NCBI GenBank assembly: GCA_022419385.1
Contig: JAJUBI010000006.1
Span: 1,364,001-1,428,000, forward strand
DNA from: Paraconiothyrium sp. Pb-2020
Taxonomy: Eukaryota; Ascomycota; Dothideomycetes; Pleosporales; Didymosphaeriaceae
Length of the DNA stretch: 64,000 nt
Reading direction: 5' to 3'
Below are positions 33,596 through 43,955 of the stretch, in pieces. Each line of letters starts with the position of its first letter. The stretch's first letter is position 1. Both the position numbers and the translations under genes were made by a program. The notes under the pieces are model-generated. The model was not told the origin of the DNA and searched no databases. It was given only the letters and a program-made list of their open reading frames with translations.

Positions 33596-35017
33596 ATGGC
33601 GGAGCTCACTACAACGAAGCTCAACGCCGAGTCGCACCTGCTGCTTGTACGCCAACATGCTTCCCATCCACATGCAAAGCTAATCGCACGCACATAGGAC
33701 CAACCCCTCCTCCGTATGCCCCACGAATTATCGCGGAGAAACCAAAAGAATGCCCAGCGCTACGTCGAGAATAGCACCAGAGATGTCCTCTCATCCCTAA
33801 CCGCCGCCACCAAGACGGCTTCCAAAACCGCAACGCCCGACGCCACCCTCGCCTCGCTCGACAGCATAATCTCCAAGATGCAGGGGCTAAAGAGGAAACT
33901 GGAAACCCTGCACGACGAGGAGATGCGCATACACAAGTCGAATCGCGCGCGGTTACAGCACCTGCAAGACTTATATGAAGTACGAAGTCTCGTGGATCTC
34001 AAGTACGATGAATGGAGCAGGACGCGGTTATCGAGGCTGCTAGTCGATTACCTGTTGCGGGAAGGTTACTCAGAGAGCGCGGCGCATCTGGCGGCAAGCC
34101 AGGGCATTGAGGAGCTGGTCGATGTGGATGCTTTTGTCGCCTGCCACAAGATTGAAAAGAGCCTGAGGGAGGAGAGGAATACAAGTCTGGCGCTGAACTG
34201 GTGCAAGGAGAATAGTAAGGAGTTAAAAAAACAAGGGAGTATGCTGGAATTTGAGCTCAGGCTGCAGCAATACATTGAGCTGGTACGACAAGGTCACCAT
34301 GCGGGCATCGGAGACATGGACACGGATATGGATGGTCTGAACGGTATCAGCCTTGATGTACATACTACCGGAGCTGGAGAGGAGAGGCTGGTCGAAGCAC
34401 GGGCACACGCGAAGAAGTATCTAAGTGCGAGCGGGGACTTTGCCCTACTGCGGAAAGCCGCAGGCTTGTTGGCGTATCGGCCTTGGGACGACGTCAAGCC
34501 TTACAGTGTATGTCCCTATTCTCACATAAGCGTATCATATAGGAGCTGACATAGAATATAGGAGCTATATTCCGACTCTCGCTGGACCCACCTCGCGCAC
34601 CTCTTCCTGACAACCCACCACACACTTTACTCCCTCCCGCCTCGGCCTCTGCTTCACATCGCTCTTTCAGCCGGCCTCTCCGCACTCAAAACACCTGCTT
34701 GCCACTCTGCTTATGCCGCACCTACGACCATGCCGCTTACTGCGTCCTCACATGGCATCACATCGACGTCTGTATGCCCCATCTGCAGTACTGAGCTCAA
34801 CGAACTGGCACGCAATGTGCCTTATGCGCACCATAGCAAGAGTTTGGTTGAAAGTGATCCGGTGGTTCTTCCTAATGGGAGAGTGTACGGCAAGGAACGG
34901 TTAAGAGTGTTTTGTGCCAAGGTTGGGGTTGAATCAGGGTACGTTAGGGACCCAGTGGAGGGATTGGGCGGCATGAAGTGGGGAGAGACTGAGGTGAGGA
35001 AGGTGTTCATCTTGTGA
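33596..35017 (+). CDS. FYV10: Fyv10/Gid9, RING-like subunit of the GID ubiquitin ligase
   Basis: Homologue of human MAEA. In yeast it is part of the GID E3 that marks gluconeogenic enzymes for degradation when glucose returns. Exons join(33596..33646,33698..34507,34562..35017) give 438 aa. The 51-base first exon (MAELTTTKLNAESHLLL) splices to DQPLLRMPHELSRRN, the family N-terminus. LisH is near 122-155 (SRLLVDYLLREGYSESAAHL), then CTLH (FVACHKIEKSLREERNTSLAL). CRA-type helices follow (KKYLSASGDFALLRKAAGLLAY). A degenerate RING starts at Cys359 (CPICSTELN..VPYAHHSKS..LPNGRVYGKERL). At the last acceptor the sequence TATAGGAGCT occurs twice, 19-20 bases apart; the upstream copy would put a stop in frame, so the downstream one must be used for a full protein. 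Confidence 0.93.
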
Positions 35018-35542
35018 CTGGTAGTCTTTGCTGTCTTTGAGGGCTTAGCAGGCGTCTGTGGTTTCGCATTTGCATAGCGTGGCGTTCACTATATTTCCGG
35101 GGTGTGAGGGCATAGTCTTGTTATGCATTAACCGATATCCGTGTCTTCCTTCTCTTGATTTCTTGGATAAACTTTGTCTCTGAAGTCCTTGCGCACCCTG
35201 TCTGACCATCTACGGGTACGACTGGTGCCGTCTCCGGTAGTTCCAAACGACAATGATTTGTGGCGACACGCATACGCTTCTAGGGTCTTTAGAGGGTCAC
35301 TACTGTCCACTGAAGCACATCATGCTTCTCCGAGTAGCCTAGATGCGCTGGTAGCGCCTCTGTACCTTCTCCTGATCCGCCGGCATGGACTCTGACCTTT
35401 TGTACACTTCCAGTCGCTGGCCACATGTTCAGACTCTACTCACACGATGATGCCACGCTGGACGAGCGTGACACACTGTTGAGAGTATTTAACGCTGTGT
35501 TCCGATGAGCCAACGGTATAATCCAGCCTTGTGCCATGTTCT
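35018..35542. other. Region between convergent FYV10 and BMT5
   Basis: 525 bp. On the minus strand two frames could be joined as complement(join(35128..about 35307,about 35363..35421)) into a protein of about 79 aa. It would start MWPATGSVQKVRVHAGG and end in a basic/acidic tail with RRWSDRVRKDFRDKVYPRNQ. The donor fits (GTACAG) but no good branch site is visible and I recognise no family. I treat this as a weak candidate only. Confidence 0.2.
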
Positions 35543-36478
35543 TCACCCATCATCTGAGTCACTGTCGCTCTCATCTCTTGCCCTCTTCTTTCCCTTCCCC
35601 TTCTTATCATCCTCCCTCTTCTTCTCCTCCACCTTCTCAAACACATACATTCGCGCCCTCCTATCCTCGCCCTTCCATGCTCCAGCCCCCTCAATAGCCC
35701 CCAACGTCCTCACATGCGCGTACCCTGGATAATCCTCCCACTCAAACTTATAACTCTCGACAACCTTCAGCCCAGCATGTCGCGCCAGGTCTCGGACATT
35801 CCACAGCGTGTATGGCTCGCCCTCGAACAGGCAGACTAAGACCTTTCCGCCGTCGCGGAGAAACGACCGGCCCTTATGGGAACTTAGACAGGAGTTGAAA
35901 AAGCCGACGAGGAGAGCTTGGTTGGCGCGCACTTGCCGATTTACGTCTGTGGAGAGGCCGCCTGTGTGCGGGAACATGAAGGCTATAGTGTCCCAACCCC
36001 CTTCCCTTTCTTCTGCTGGGCGGAGTGTCTTGAAGGAACCCAGCTTCGTGGCGTCAATGCCGTGGTAAAATGGCACGGGCGGCGTTAGCGCACTTAGTTC
36101 GTCGTGTGTTTGCGCAAAAGTAGGGTATTTTGTGCGTACTTGTTCGTAAGTGTCGAAGGACGTCGCGGTAACGTTTGCGCAGGCGTGCTCGGTTACGAGG
36201 GATCTGGTGAAACTGAAGTCGCCTTCTCCGATGAGGAGGATGTGATCATAAGTGCCGAAAGGAATTTGGTGCCTCTGTGAGGCCTGAACGTGTGGTTTGG
36301 TGGTGGCTGCAGCGGTAGGGCCTGGGTCATCGGTCTGTTTGTGCTTCTTTGAGCGCGGCGCGGAGGGCTTTTTGGACGTTCTCGTGGCAGCGATAGCAGC
36401 TTTCTGGTGGTTCGCGATCTTGCGGGATGCGTCACGCTTGAGCTCACGACGCGCACGTTTAGTCTTGGTTTTGGACAT
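35543..36478 (-). CDS. BMT5: Bmt5-type 25S rRNA uridine-N3 methyltransferase
   Basis: Nucleolar SAM-dependent enzyme; yeast Bmt5 makes m3U2634 in 25S rRNA. 311 aa from the ATG at 36478 (MSKTKTKRARRELKRDASRK); ten codons upstream the frame has only a TTG, so I exclude them. After a basic, lysine-rich nucleolar-type arm (residues 1-75) comes the family hallmark ILLIGEGDFSFTRSL. Then come ATSFDTYEQVRTKYP, GIDATKL and the block WDTIAFMFPHTGGLSTDVNRQVRANQALLVGFF (quoted in part: FMFPHTGG). Later GKVLVCLFEGEPYTLWNVRDLA and FEWEDYPGYAHVRTLG are standard. The tail is charged and ends DESDSDSDDG. Single exon, convergent with FYV10. Confidence 0.92.
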   Translation of the reverse strand: MSKTKTKRARRELKRDASRKIANHQKAAIAATRTSKKPSAPRSKKHKQTDDPGPTAAATTKPHVQASQRHQIPFGTYDHILLIGEGDFSFTRSLVTEHACANVTATSFDTYEQVRTKYPTFAQTHDELSALTPPVPFYHGIDATKLGSFKTLRPAEEREGGWDTIAFMFPHTGGLSTDVNRQVRANQALLVGFFNSCLSSHKGRSFLRDGGKVLVCLFEGEPYTLWNVRDLARHAGLKVVESYKFEWEDYPGYAHVRTLGAIEGAGAWKGEDRRARMYVFEKVEEKKREDDKKGKGKKRARDESDSDSDDG

Positions 36479-36776
36479 GGTTGCGATGGGTGTGTTGGCT
36501 GTTGTCAAAATCCGGAGGTGTTGCGGGGAATTTTTGGGAGATAGAATCGCAATCTTGAGCTATGACCACGCTCGCAAACGCTGCTCGATCTCTTTTCTCG
36601 GAGAAATGTGCTGCATACGTGGTTCGATGCAGACGGGTAACATTGCTCTAAACGGACTAAATATACACTGGACGTGATGGGGTAACAGCCATCTCAGTCT
36701 GCCAAATCCTAGATACGCGCTCTAACCAGATTACAACCCAAAGGAACAGACATCATCACACAGGCCGGGCGGCCCA
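36479..36776. other. Short intergenic region BMT5 / LSC1
   Basis: 298 bp holding the BMT5 promoter and the LSC1 3' end. Nothing else is visible. Confidence 0.4.
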
Positions 36777-38087
36777 TTATATCAAGTCTCGCTTTACAAA
36801 CTGGTCGTACAGAGTTTTGCCAAGGGCGGCAGGCGAGCGCTCAACGACGACACCAGCAGCCTCAAGGGCAGTGATCTTGGAATTGGCGTCACCCTTTCCG
36901 CCGCTAACGATGGCACCGGCGTGGCCCATTCTCCGGCCCGGTGGCGCAGATATACCGGCAATGAAGCTGACGACGGGCTTGTTGGCCGTGTTGTTCTCCT
37001 TGAGGAAGTCGGCTGCATCTTCTTCGGCGCTGCCACCAATTTCGCCGATCATGATGATACCATCAGTCTCCTCGTCTTGCAGGAAGACCTTGAGGCAGTC
37101 AATGAAGTTAGTGCCCGAGAAAGGGTCACCGCCGATTCCAACGACGAGTGACTGACCAAGGCCGGCTTGGGTGGTCTGGTTGACGGCTTCGTAAGTGAGG
37201 GTTCCGGAGCGGGAAACGATACCGACGCGGCCGCGCTTGTGAATGAAGCCGGGCATGATACCAATCTTGCATTGTCCCTAAGACCATGTTAGGAGTGCGC
37301 GGCGAAGCAGAGGCTGGTGGAGCGTACAGGAGCGATGATGCCGGGGCAGTTGGGGCCGACGAGGCGCGTCTTGTGCTGCGACTTGAGCATGTCGGTGATG
37401 CGAACCATGTCTGGTTTCATTAGCACCGTACAAGGATTTAGCAGCAAAAATGAAGCATACCGTGTTGTGGGATACCCTCCGTAATGCTAAAGCAACTGAT
37501 TAGCTTCGGAAGGGGCGCAACGATTGACAGAAGAACCTACCATACTACCAGAGGAACCTCGGCGGTGAGCGCCTCCTCGATACTCTTGGCTGCAAGCGGG
37601 GGACTATAGCAGTATCAGCGTTTGGACCAGCCAAGCGCGGCAGACTATGCATACGGGACGAAAATGGCGGAGGCGGTCGCGCCAGTCTGCTTAATACCCT
37701 CCTCGACCGTGGCGAAGACAGGCTTGCCAAGATGCTCGGTGCCAGCCTTCTTAGGGTTCGTGCCGCCGACGACGTTTGTGCCTGTATCTTCGCGTCAATT
37801 GGGCTCACGAGGGGGTTGTCGGGACAGATGTAGGGTTGCAGCGCATACCGTACTCAATGGCCTGCTGGGCGTGGAAGCTATTCGTCCGTCAGCACCGTCC
37901 CTAGCACGCGCGCTCTATATGCGACTCACGTTCCCTGCTTGCCAGTGAAGCCCTGGAACAACACCTTGGTGTCGCCGTTGATGCGCAGGTTCTTAATCGT
38001 GTCCGCATACGGTGTGGAGCTCGTCGCATAGTTCCTGGCGGCCGCGTGCCGCAGCGCCGAGCTCAAAGGTCGTCGTATGGCCTGCAT
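36777..38087 (-). CDS. LSC1: Mitochondrial succinyl-CoA ligase, alpha subunit
   Basis: TCA-cycle enzyme of the mitochondrial matrix that couples succinyl-CoA to NTP synthesis; the alpha subunit carries the phospho-histidine. Seven exons, complement(join(36777..37277,37328..37410,37461..37486,37541..37603,37655..37781,37849..37877,37930..38087)), total 987 bases, 328 aa. The N-terminus MQAIRRPLSSALRHAAARNY is a mitochondrial presequence. After joining, the CoA-binding part reads NGDTKVLFQGFTGKQGT, TNVVGGTNPKKAGTEHLG and SAIFVPPPLAAKSIEEA. These are followed by CITEGIPQHDMVRI and LVGPNCPGIIAP. The catalytic segment GRRMGHAGAIVSGGKG contains the phosphorylated His. Two exons are only 26 and 29 bases long, so most frame searches see only the last exon. 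All twelve splice ends are GT/AG. Confidence 0.95.
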
Positions 38088-38891
38088 CGTGACGGTGTGA
38101 AGTCACGAGAACAGACGTGTGCTAGAGAAGGGGAATGGATTGATGGAGAGCTGTCTGGATGGGGGTAGTTGCGGAGGAGACACGATCTGCACGGTTGCCC
38201 TTTCGGAGCTTGGCCAAAACTTTCCACCTGCTATTCGGCCGGCAAGCGTCTGAGCTTCCGGCTTCACGCGAAAATGCCTCGCGGATACATCCGTCACCAC
38301 CTCGATTTCCATCATCTATCTGATAATCAATCTACGGAACTGTCCTGAAATACACAATCGAGCCAGCATCTCTCAGCGCGTGGATGGCTGGAAATCTCGA
38401 TAGACTGGAGGAGCATCACATGCAGGGAGCGCAACTCGTACACTGGCTATCGACGCAGAAGGCAACGGGTCTGCTCCGAGGTGCAGCAATCGGGAATGTA
38501 CAGTTATTGTCGTGGAATTTCGACGAGACCTTCTCTTGCGGCATGGCTCTCCAGAGTTATTCATATTCCTCAAGCTTCCTGGTAGCGTATATGTTGCCTT
38601 CGTGAGAGCAGGTGTCGCGAGGAGACAGGTGAACAGGACGCCAGGTTTAGATCTTGCCCTCGGAACAGTGACCGCGTCAAACACCGTGTTTCTGCACGGA
38701 GGGCCTTCAAAAGCAGAGACTCACGAGGCTGGACGTCATGTTCAAGATCAACGCTGAGGGTCTTTCACTAGCCCAAGCTAGCTTAGCTCGCTATCTGCCC
38801 AAAAATCACAACCCCCACTGACTCCACAAGCACCGCAGAGCCGCAACTCTCACTGCGCTACAGACAGCACTTTACCTCATCGCTTCAAACC
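38088..38891. other. Divergent region between LSC1 and ELP3
   Basis: 804 bp. Plus-strand frames at 38384-38605 and 38512-38757 overlap in different frames and have protein-like runs (VQLLSWNFDETFSCGMALQS, SPELFIFLKLPGSVYVAFVR). A short gene or a frame-broken relic is possible, but I recognise no family. Minus frames here are also anonymous. Otherwise it is the shared promoter region of two housekeeping genes. Confidence 0.3.
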
Positions 38892-40625
38892 ATGGCGACA
38901 GTCACTCTCACGGAGGCCAAGCCCAGGCACAACCGCCTACCCAAGAACATCAAATTGCCACCAGAGAATGAACGATATATGCGCGCCTGTGCGGATATCG
39001 CCTCCGCCCTCATCCAGGACTATGAAGCCCAAGCCGATGGATCAAAGCCTAAGAAGGACCTGAACCTGAACCACTTGAGAGGTCAAATCGCGAAGAAACA
39101 TTATCTGAAGAGCCAGCCACCCTTGACGGCCATTATCGCCGCGGTGCCCGAGCATTACAAGAAATACATTCTGCCCAAGTTAATTGCGAAACCCATTCGG
39201 ACTTCCTCTGGCATTGCCGTAGTCGCAGTAATGTGCAAACCGCACCGATGCCCACACATTTCATACACTGGCAACATATGTGTCTATTGCCCTGGCGGCC
39301 CTGACTCGGACTTCGAGTACTCTACCCAGTCCTACACCGGCTACGAGCCAACTTCCATGCGCGCAATTCGCGCACGATATGACCCCTACGAGCAAGCACG
39401 TGGTCGCGTAGACCAGATCAAGGCGCTCGGTCACAGCGTCGACAAGGTCGAGTATATCATCATGGGTGGTACATTCATGTCGCTTCCGGAATCCTACCGC
39501 GATGAATTCATCTCCCAATTGCACAATGCATTATCAGGATACCAAACAAAGAATGTCGACGAAGCCGTTGCCGCAGGTGAAATGAGTAATATCAAGTGTG
39601 TTGGGATTACCATCGAAACACGACCGGATTACTGCTTAGACCAGCATCTCTCATCTATGTTGCGATATGGCTGTACGAGACTAGAGATCGGCGTGCAGTC
39701 TCTCTACGAAGATGTAGCCCGTGATACCAACCGTGGCCACACCGTCGCCGCCGTCGCAAAGACCTTCTGTCTAGCCAAGGATGCCGGCTTCAAGGTTGTC
39801 TCTCACATGATGCCGGATCTGCCCAATGTGGGCATGGAGCGCGATCTCGATCAGTTCGTGGAGTACTTCTCCAACCCCGACTTCCGGACGGACGGGCTCA
39901 AGATCTATCCCACACTAGTCATTCGCGGCACAGGACTCTACGAATTATGGAGGACAGGACGGTATAAGAACTACACGCCAAACGCGCTCATCGATGTTGT
40001 TGCGCGGATTTTGGCATTGGTCCCGCCATGGACGAGAATCTACCGTGTGCAGAGAGACATCCCGATGCCGCTCGTCACTTCTGGCGTTGAGAACGGGAAC
40101 CTGAGAGAGCTAGCACTTGCGCGTATGAAAGACTTCGGAACTACGTGCCGTGACGTGCGCACTCGCGAAGTCGGTATCAATGAAGTCAAGCACAAGATCC
40201 GCCCCGATCAGGTGGAGCTTGTGCGCCGCGATTACACAGCGAACGGCGGCTGGGAGACCTTCCTTGCGTATGAGGACCCAAAGCAAGACATCCTCATCGC
40301 TTTATTACGTCTTCGCCAGTGCTCAAAAGAACACACTTTCCGAGAAGAGCTTGCGGGACAGCCTACGAGTCTTGTGAGAGAACTACACGTTTATGGTAGT
40401 GCGGTGCCGGTACATGCGAGAGATCCGAAGAAGTTCCAGCACCAGGGTTATGGGACATTGTTGATGGAGGAGGCCGAGAGAATTGCGCGAGATGAGCACG
40501 GCAGTAGCAAGATCAGTGTCATTTCGGGTGTTGGGGTGAGGAGTTACTATGCGAAGTTGGGATACTACCTCGATGGGCCGTATATGAGTAAGACACTGGA
40601 GCCCGGGTGGCTGAGAGATTGGTAG
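38892..40625 (+). CDS. ELP3: Elp3, catalytic subunit of Elongator
   Basis: Radical-SAM/acetyltransferase that starts cm5/mcm5 modification of wobble uridine in tRNA; also described as a histone acetyltransferase. Intronless, 577 aa (yeast 557). The N-terminal tRNA-binding part has LRGQIAKKHYLKSQPPLTAI. The iron-sulfur cluster cysteines follow the Elp3 CX9CX2C spacing at residues 120, 130 and 133 (CPHISYTGNICVYC), then PGGPDSDFEYSTQSYTGYEP. Further conserved blocks are GGTFMSLP, GITIETRPDYC, RLEIGVQSLYEDV and MMPDLPNVG. The C-terminal GNAT domain has ELHVYGSAVPVHARD and the acetyl-CoA loop HQGYGTLLMEEAERIA, ending in GYYLDGPYMSKTL. It starts from the first ATG, divergent from LSC1. Confidence 0.97.
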   Translation: MATVTLTEAKPRHNRLPKNIKLPPENERYMRACADIASALIQDYEAQADGSKPKKDLNLNHLRGQIAKKHYLKSQPPLTAIIAAVPEHYKKYILPKLIAKPIRTSSGIAVVAVMCKPHRCPHISYTGNICVYCPGGPDSDFEYSTQSYTGYEPTSMRAIRARYDPYEQARGRVDQIKALGHSVDKVEYIIMGGTFMSLPESYRDEFISQLHNALSGYQTKNVDEAVAAGEMSNIKCVGITIETRPDYCLDQHLSSMLRYGCTRLEIGVQSLYEDVARDTNRGHTVAAVAKTFCLAKDAGFKVVSHMMPDLPNVGMERDLDQFVEYFSNPDFRTDGLKIYPTLVIRGTGLYELWRTGRYKNYTPNALIDVVARILALVPPWTRIYRVQRDIPMPLVTSGVENGNLRELALARMKDFGTTCRDVRTREVGINEVKHKIRPDQVELVRRDYTANGGWETFLAYEDPKQDILIALLRLRQCSKEHTFREELAGQPTSLVRELHVYGSAVPVHARDPKKFQHQGYGTLLMEEAERIARDEHGSSKISVISGVGVRSYYAKLGYYLDGPYMSKTLEPGWLRDW

Positions 40626-41001
40626 GACTGCCGAGATAGGAAATGGCGTCTTGTTACGAGCACACACTGCATTGCCGGCGTTGGAATTCGGTGCATGGGC
40701 TCTGCGGACTGGGAAACAACGTTATTATGTTAGATGGTTGCATTGATCGCATATTGCTGTGCTGGAACCTAAATTCCCACAGATAACCATGAAATCGATG
40801 CTGAATATTACAAGCCCAGTTCATAATGCCACCCGAACGCCACAGTGTAATCCACCATACGCAGCTGGCCAACATTAGTCAGATGTGCGCCCACGCAGAA
40901 TCTTCAGACAGGTAGTTCCTGTGTCATATCCTGCCTCGCTACTCTATACACGTAAAAATTTCCAAGTTCAGTCCGTCTCCGCCGTTGTATCTAGTATCAG
41001 A
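40626..41001. other. Convergent intergenic region ELP3 / V-ATPase f
   Basis: 376 bp between two 3' ends. No gene is visible; the plus-strand frame from 40885 is antisense read-through of the V-ATPase gene. Confidence 0.4.
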
Positions 41002-41506
41002 CTACGACAATGCTATCGCGCCGCGACGGGCTTCGCGCCTGTGAAGGAGGGCCTGGAAGCCGCAGAAAACGAGGAAACCCTGATTTCAGTTAGTACCCAC
41101 TATCCGCTCCGTGTTGTGGTAGTTTGGGCATACGATATATATGAACACTGCTCCGAATACTGCGCCTGCTACAGCACCTCCATCGGACGGGTCTTCTTTG
41201 CCTCCCATCATTGTGTGGCTGTTTGTCTGCGGTATGCAACGTTAGCATTCATCAACTCCAAAGTATGCACAAACATGATGTCCAGCTGTGCCAATAATCG
41301 TTTGCGATGGCAATTCTAGAGACTAGGACACTGTGAGGATTCGACGTACTTTGAACAAAGCGCCTATGACGGAGAGAATGACGATAGCGAAGATGGACAC
41401 TACGATGCTGGATTAGGTTGGTTAGTTAATTTCCTCTTCCCTGCTACCACCATAGGTATGTATACCATGTCCAAGCATTCATTGCAGAAACCAGTGGCTT
41501 CACCAT
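41002..41506 (-). CDS. V-type ATPase subunit f (YPR170W-B / RNASEK-like), four small exons
   Basis: Small two-helix subunit of the V-ATPase membrane ring sector; yeast YPR170W-B and animal RNASEK are its relatives. No single frame shows it. Joining complement(join(41002..41079,41134..41226,41350..41407,41466..41506)) gives 270 bases, 89 aa (yeast 85). The protein begins MVKPLVSAMNAWTC. It continues with the first membrane helix IVVSIFAIVILSVIGALFK, then TNSHTMMGGKEDPSDGGAVA, then a second helix AVFGAVFIYIGFLVFCGFQA, and a basic tail. The pattern SVIxxLFxTNHxxxxGxxDPxDGxAVA...FVFCGFQ of the yeast protein is matched throughout. All donors and acceptors are GT/AG (donors GTATAC, GTACGT, GTATGC) and CTAAC branch sites are present. 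This is strong evidence for a real gene that simple frame calling misses. Confidence 0.88.
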
Positions 41507-42179
41507 GGTAGCTGTGAGGTGGGTTGGTGCGCGGCGGTCGCAGAGCTTACGACGAGGAGAGCTGCCTCGGCGTCAGGTTGAGGGAACGACGGGGTGCGGG
41601 CGAGAGAGAGCGCTAAATTAGAACGTGCTGTACAAGGTCCTGGACGACGGTGAAAGGGCGTGCGAAGATGTCGGCGATGGCGGAGGTGATGAGGTGCCTG
41701 CGGCTGGTTCACGATAGCTTGGCGATAAAAGCGGGTCGCGCCTGACGCAAGCAGTGCATGTGCAGGGATTCGCGGCCGAACCATGCATATTCCATACTCA
41801 GTACACCATCCCATGTGGGTACTTTTCTACACTACAGAGGTCTACGTTCATGTATATCAGGTTTGTGAATTCTAGACGCAAGGAATCAGGTAGTCGAATG
41901 GCCATGCACACGCAGATGTTTTTCCACGTCTTCCATAGCGAGTATTTCAGTACAATAATGCAATCTTGAGAAACGCAGAACACCCGGAAGTTAATCATTT
42001 ATCTGTTGATTCCGCCGATCCCATGCAGAATAAGCCCTCTGTTGTGGATAAGAACCTTAGGGATATGTGATCTTGTCGCCATAAGGATCAATGAGACGTA
42101 GCGCCCGAACGCCCTCGCAATGCATAAGTGTAGAGCTCTTCGCCTAAAGCCCCTGGCTCACGGCCCTAACTCCACTCCT
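41507..42179. other. Intergenic region, no gene seen
   Basis: 673 bp containing the promoter of the V-ATPase f gene and the 3' end of SEC72. Short frames on both strands lack motifs. Confidence 0.4.
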
Positions 42180-42782
42180 CTAAACACTCCCAGCCTTCCT
42201 CTTCTCGATGTCTTGCTTTAACTGCACCAAGTCCGGCTCGTTCGCACCAAACTCGAGCCCCTGCCTGACCCACGTTTCCGCCTCCTCCAATCGGCCCATC
42301 TCCACCAAGCATTTGCCTCGCCTCCACCATCCCTTTGCGTTGTCTGCCTTCTTCATTTCTACGCTCGCTCTGCATCCACAGCACCCTCGGCCAGTCTGCT
42401 GCGCCATATTCGCCTGCGCGCGGTTGCTCAGCAGACCGCTGACTTCTTCACGCACCAGCCCTGATGGCTCCCAGTGGGGCCGGCCGAGGGCCATGTCGAT
42501 TGCGAGGCCGTACAGCTTGACGGCTTGCGCATGGTTGCCTTTGCGGAACTCGTTATTGCCAGATTCGCGGAGCTTGCCGATTTGAGCACTACGGGTAGGG
42601 TTGACGGGGACAGGCGGAGGTTGTGTGCCTGTTGGTGTGCCGACGCTGAGGAGACCCCGGTGCAGCGCGTTGAGAGCCTCCAGCTCGTTCTTCAACGCGG
42701 CATTGGCGGGATTCGCGCTGATGGCCTTGGTGGCGGGGTCCATCAACAGCGGGAGAAGTGTGAATGTGTCAGCTGATTCCAT
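42180..42782 (-). CDS. SEC72: Sec72-like TPR protein of the ER translocon
   Basis: Part of the Sec63 complex in post-translational import; its TPR fold receives Hsp70-bound clients at the ER. 200 aa from the ATG at 42782 (MESADTFTLLPLLMDPATKA); the frame extends two codons upstream only to a TTG. The TPR region has SAQIGKLRESGNNEFRKGNH, KLYGLAIDMALGRPHWEPSG, LLSNRAQANMAQQ and GWWRRGKCLVEMGRLEEA. Between MAQQ and SVEMKK the protein reads TGRGCCGCRA, whereas neighbouring frames hold the family helix in pieces: a W codon at 42404-42402 and EGAVDAE from about 42399. Three one-base deletions that cancel out would explain this. So the gene is either slightly damaged or contains sequence errors. It is the last gene before the AT-rich block. 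Confidence 0.85.
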   Translation of the reverse strand: MESADTFTLLPLLMDPATKAISANPANAALKNELEALNALHRGLLSVGTPTGTQPPPVPVNPTRSAQIGKLRESGNNEFRKGNHAQAVKLYGLAIDMALGRPHWEPSGLVREEVSGLLSNRAQANMAQQTGRGCCGCRASVEMKKADNAKGWWRRGKCLVEMGRLEEAETWVRQGLEFGANEPDLVQLKQDIEKRKAGSV

Positions 42783-43170
42783 TTTCAAACTCTAGGCGCG
42801 CGTGAGGCGACCGGGGCTGACGGTTATAGGGAAAAAAAGCGCAGTTATGTGGTTGTGCTTTGTAGTGTACAGCGTCCGTTGTGGACACGAAACATTTCCG
42901 AAAGAGTAGCCCGGCGCTATCGATAAGGCCGATGTACCCTGAATCGGCCCCGCTTTTGTCGTTACCTGCAGTCACCGCTCCCTGACACCCTCCTAGTAGG
43001 AAGAAGTATAGGTTCTTATTTTTTTTATACCTCTTTTCTCTTTCTGACATATTTTTATATAGTTTCTATATACTTTTAATCCCTTTTAATATTAACTTTT
43101 AATATAGCTAAGGGCTATAGAGCGTAGATCGGAATGAAATCCTCGCGATGGGCGGTTAATAAGGTTGGGT
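42783..43170. other. Boundary between gene-rich and AT-rich DNA
   Basis: Composition drops from about balanced to strongly AT-rich within this stretch, the steepest change being at about 43005-43110. The left part should be the SEC72 promoter. A short island with CG and CA dinucleotides remains at about 43120-43215, after which CA becomes rare. No gene visible. Confidence 0.6.
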
Positions 43171-43955
43171 TCTTCCTGCCTATGTTGTCAAATTGGTAGG
43201 CGCAGCTTAGGTATATATATCCTCTACACTAGGGAGTAGTAGGTTTAACACCCCAGGTAGCTTACTAGACCCTCTACCTAAAGCTCTATTATTAACCTAG
43301 ATTATCTATTCTATATTAACCTCTAATCTATCTTTTCTTATAATTTCTTTCTCTATTTATAATATCTTCTACTATCTCTCCCTTCTTATTCTATATATCT
43401 ACCTTTATACTATACTCTAAAAGCACTATAACCCCTTTTTTATTATAATTCTCTATACTATAACTACCTTAGGTTATTACCTTATATAGTAGAATATTTC
43501 TCTTTTTATTTACTATATTTAGATTCTTCTTTTTAGTAAGTATAAGCCTTAGTAGATTAATATAGCCTTATAATATGGCTACTCTATATACTAATTAATT
43601 ATTATAATTAGGTATATAGTATCTTAAACTAGTACTATTATATAATATAAGAAAGTCTCGTAAACGTAGGTAGGTAGCCTTAGTAATAAGACTTTCTCGC
43701 TAGTAATAAAAGGACCTAGGCACCTTTATATACTAGGCTTAAATAGGAAGATAATATATAAATATATCTTTATTTAAAAGATATAAATAGAAGTATAACT
43801 TATAACTAACTATAAGTTAAAAGGTTAATATTATTTACTAGGTATAGAAGTGAAAAGTAGATAAACAACGCCTATATATATAGACAGATTGGCTCCCCAC
43901 TATTATTCTATTATTGGATTCCCCTAATTCCGATCTACAAATCTCCTTAAACTAT

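Noticed and set aside
40885..41319. 144-codon plus-strand frame
   Set aside because: It is antisense to the four-exon V-ATPase f gene, which has clear family similarity and proper splice sites.
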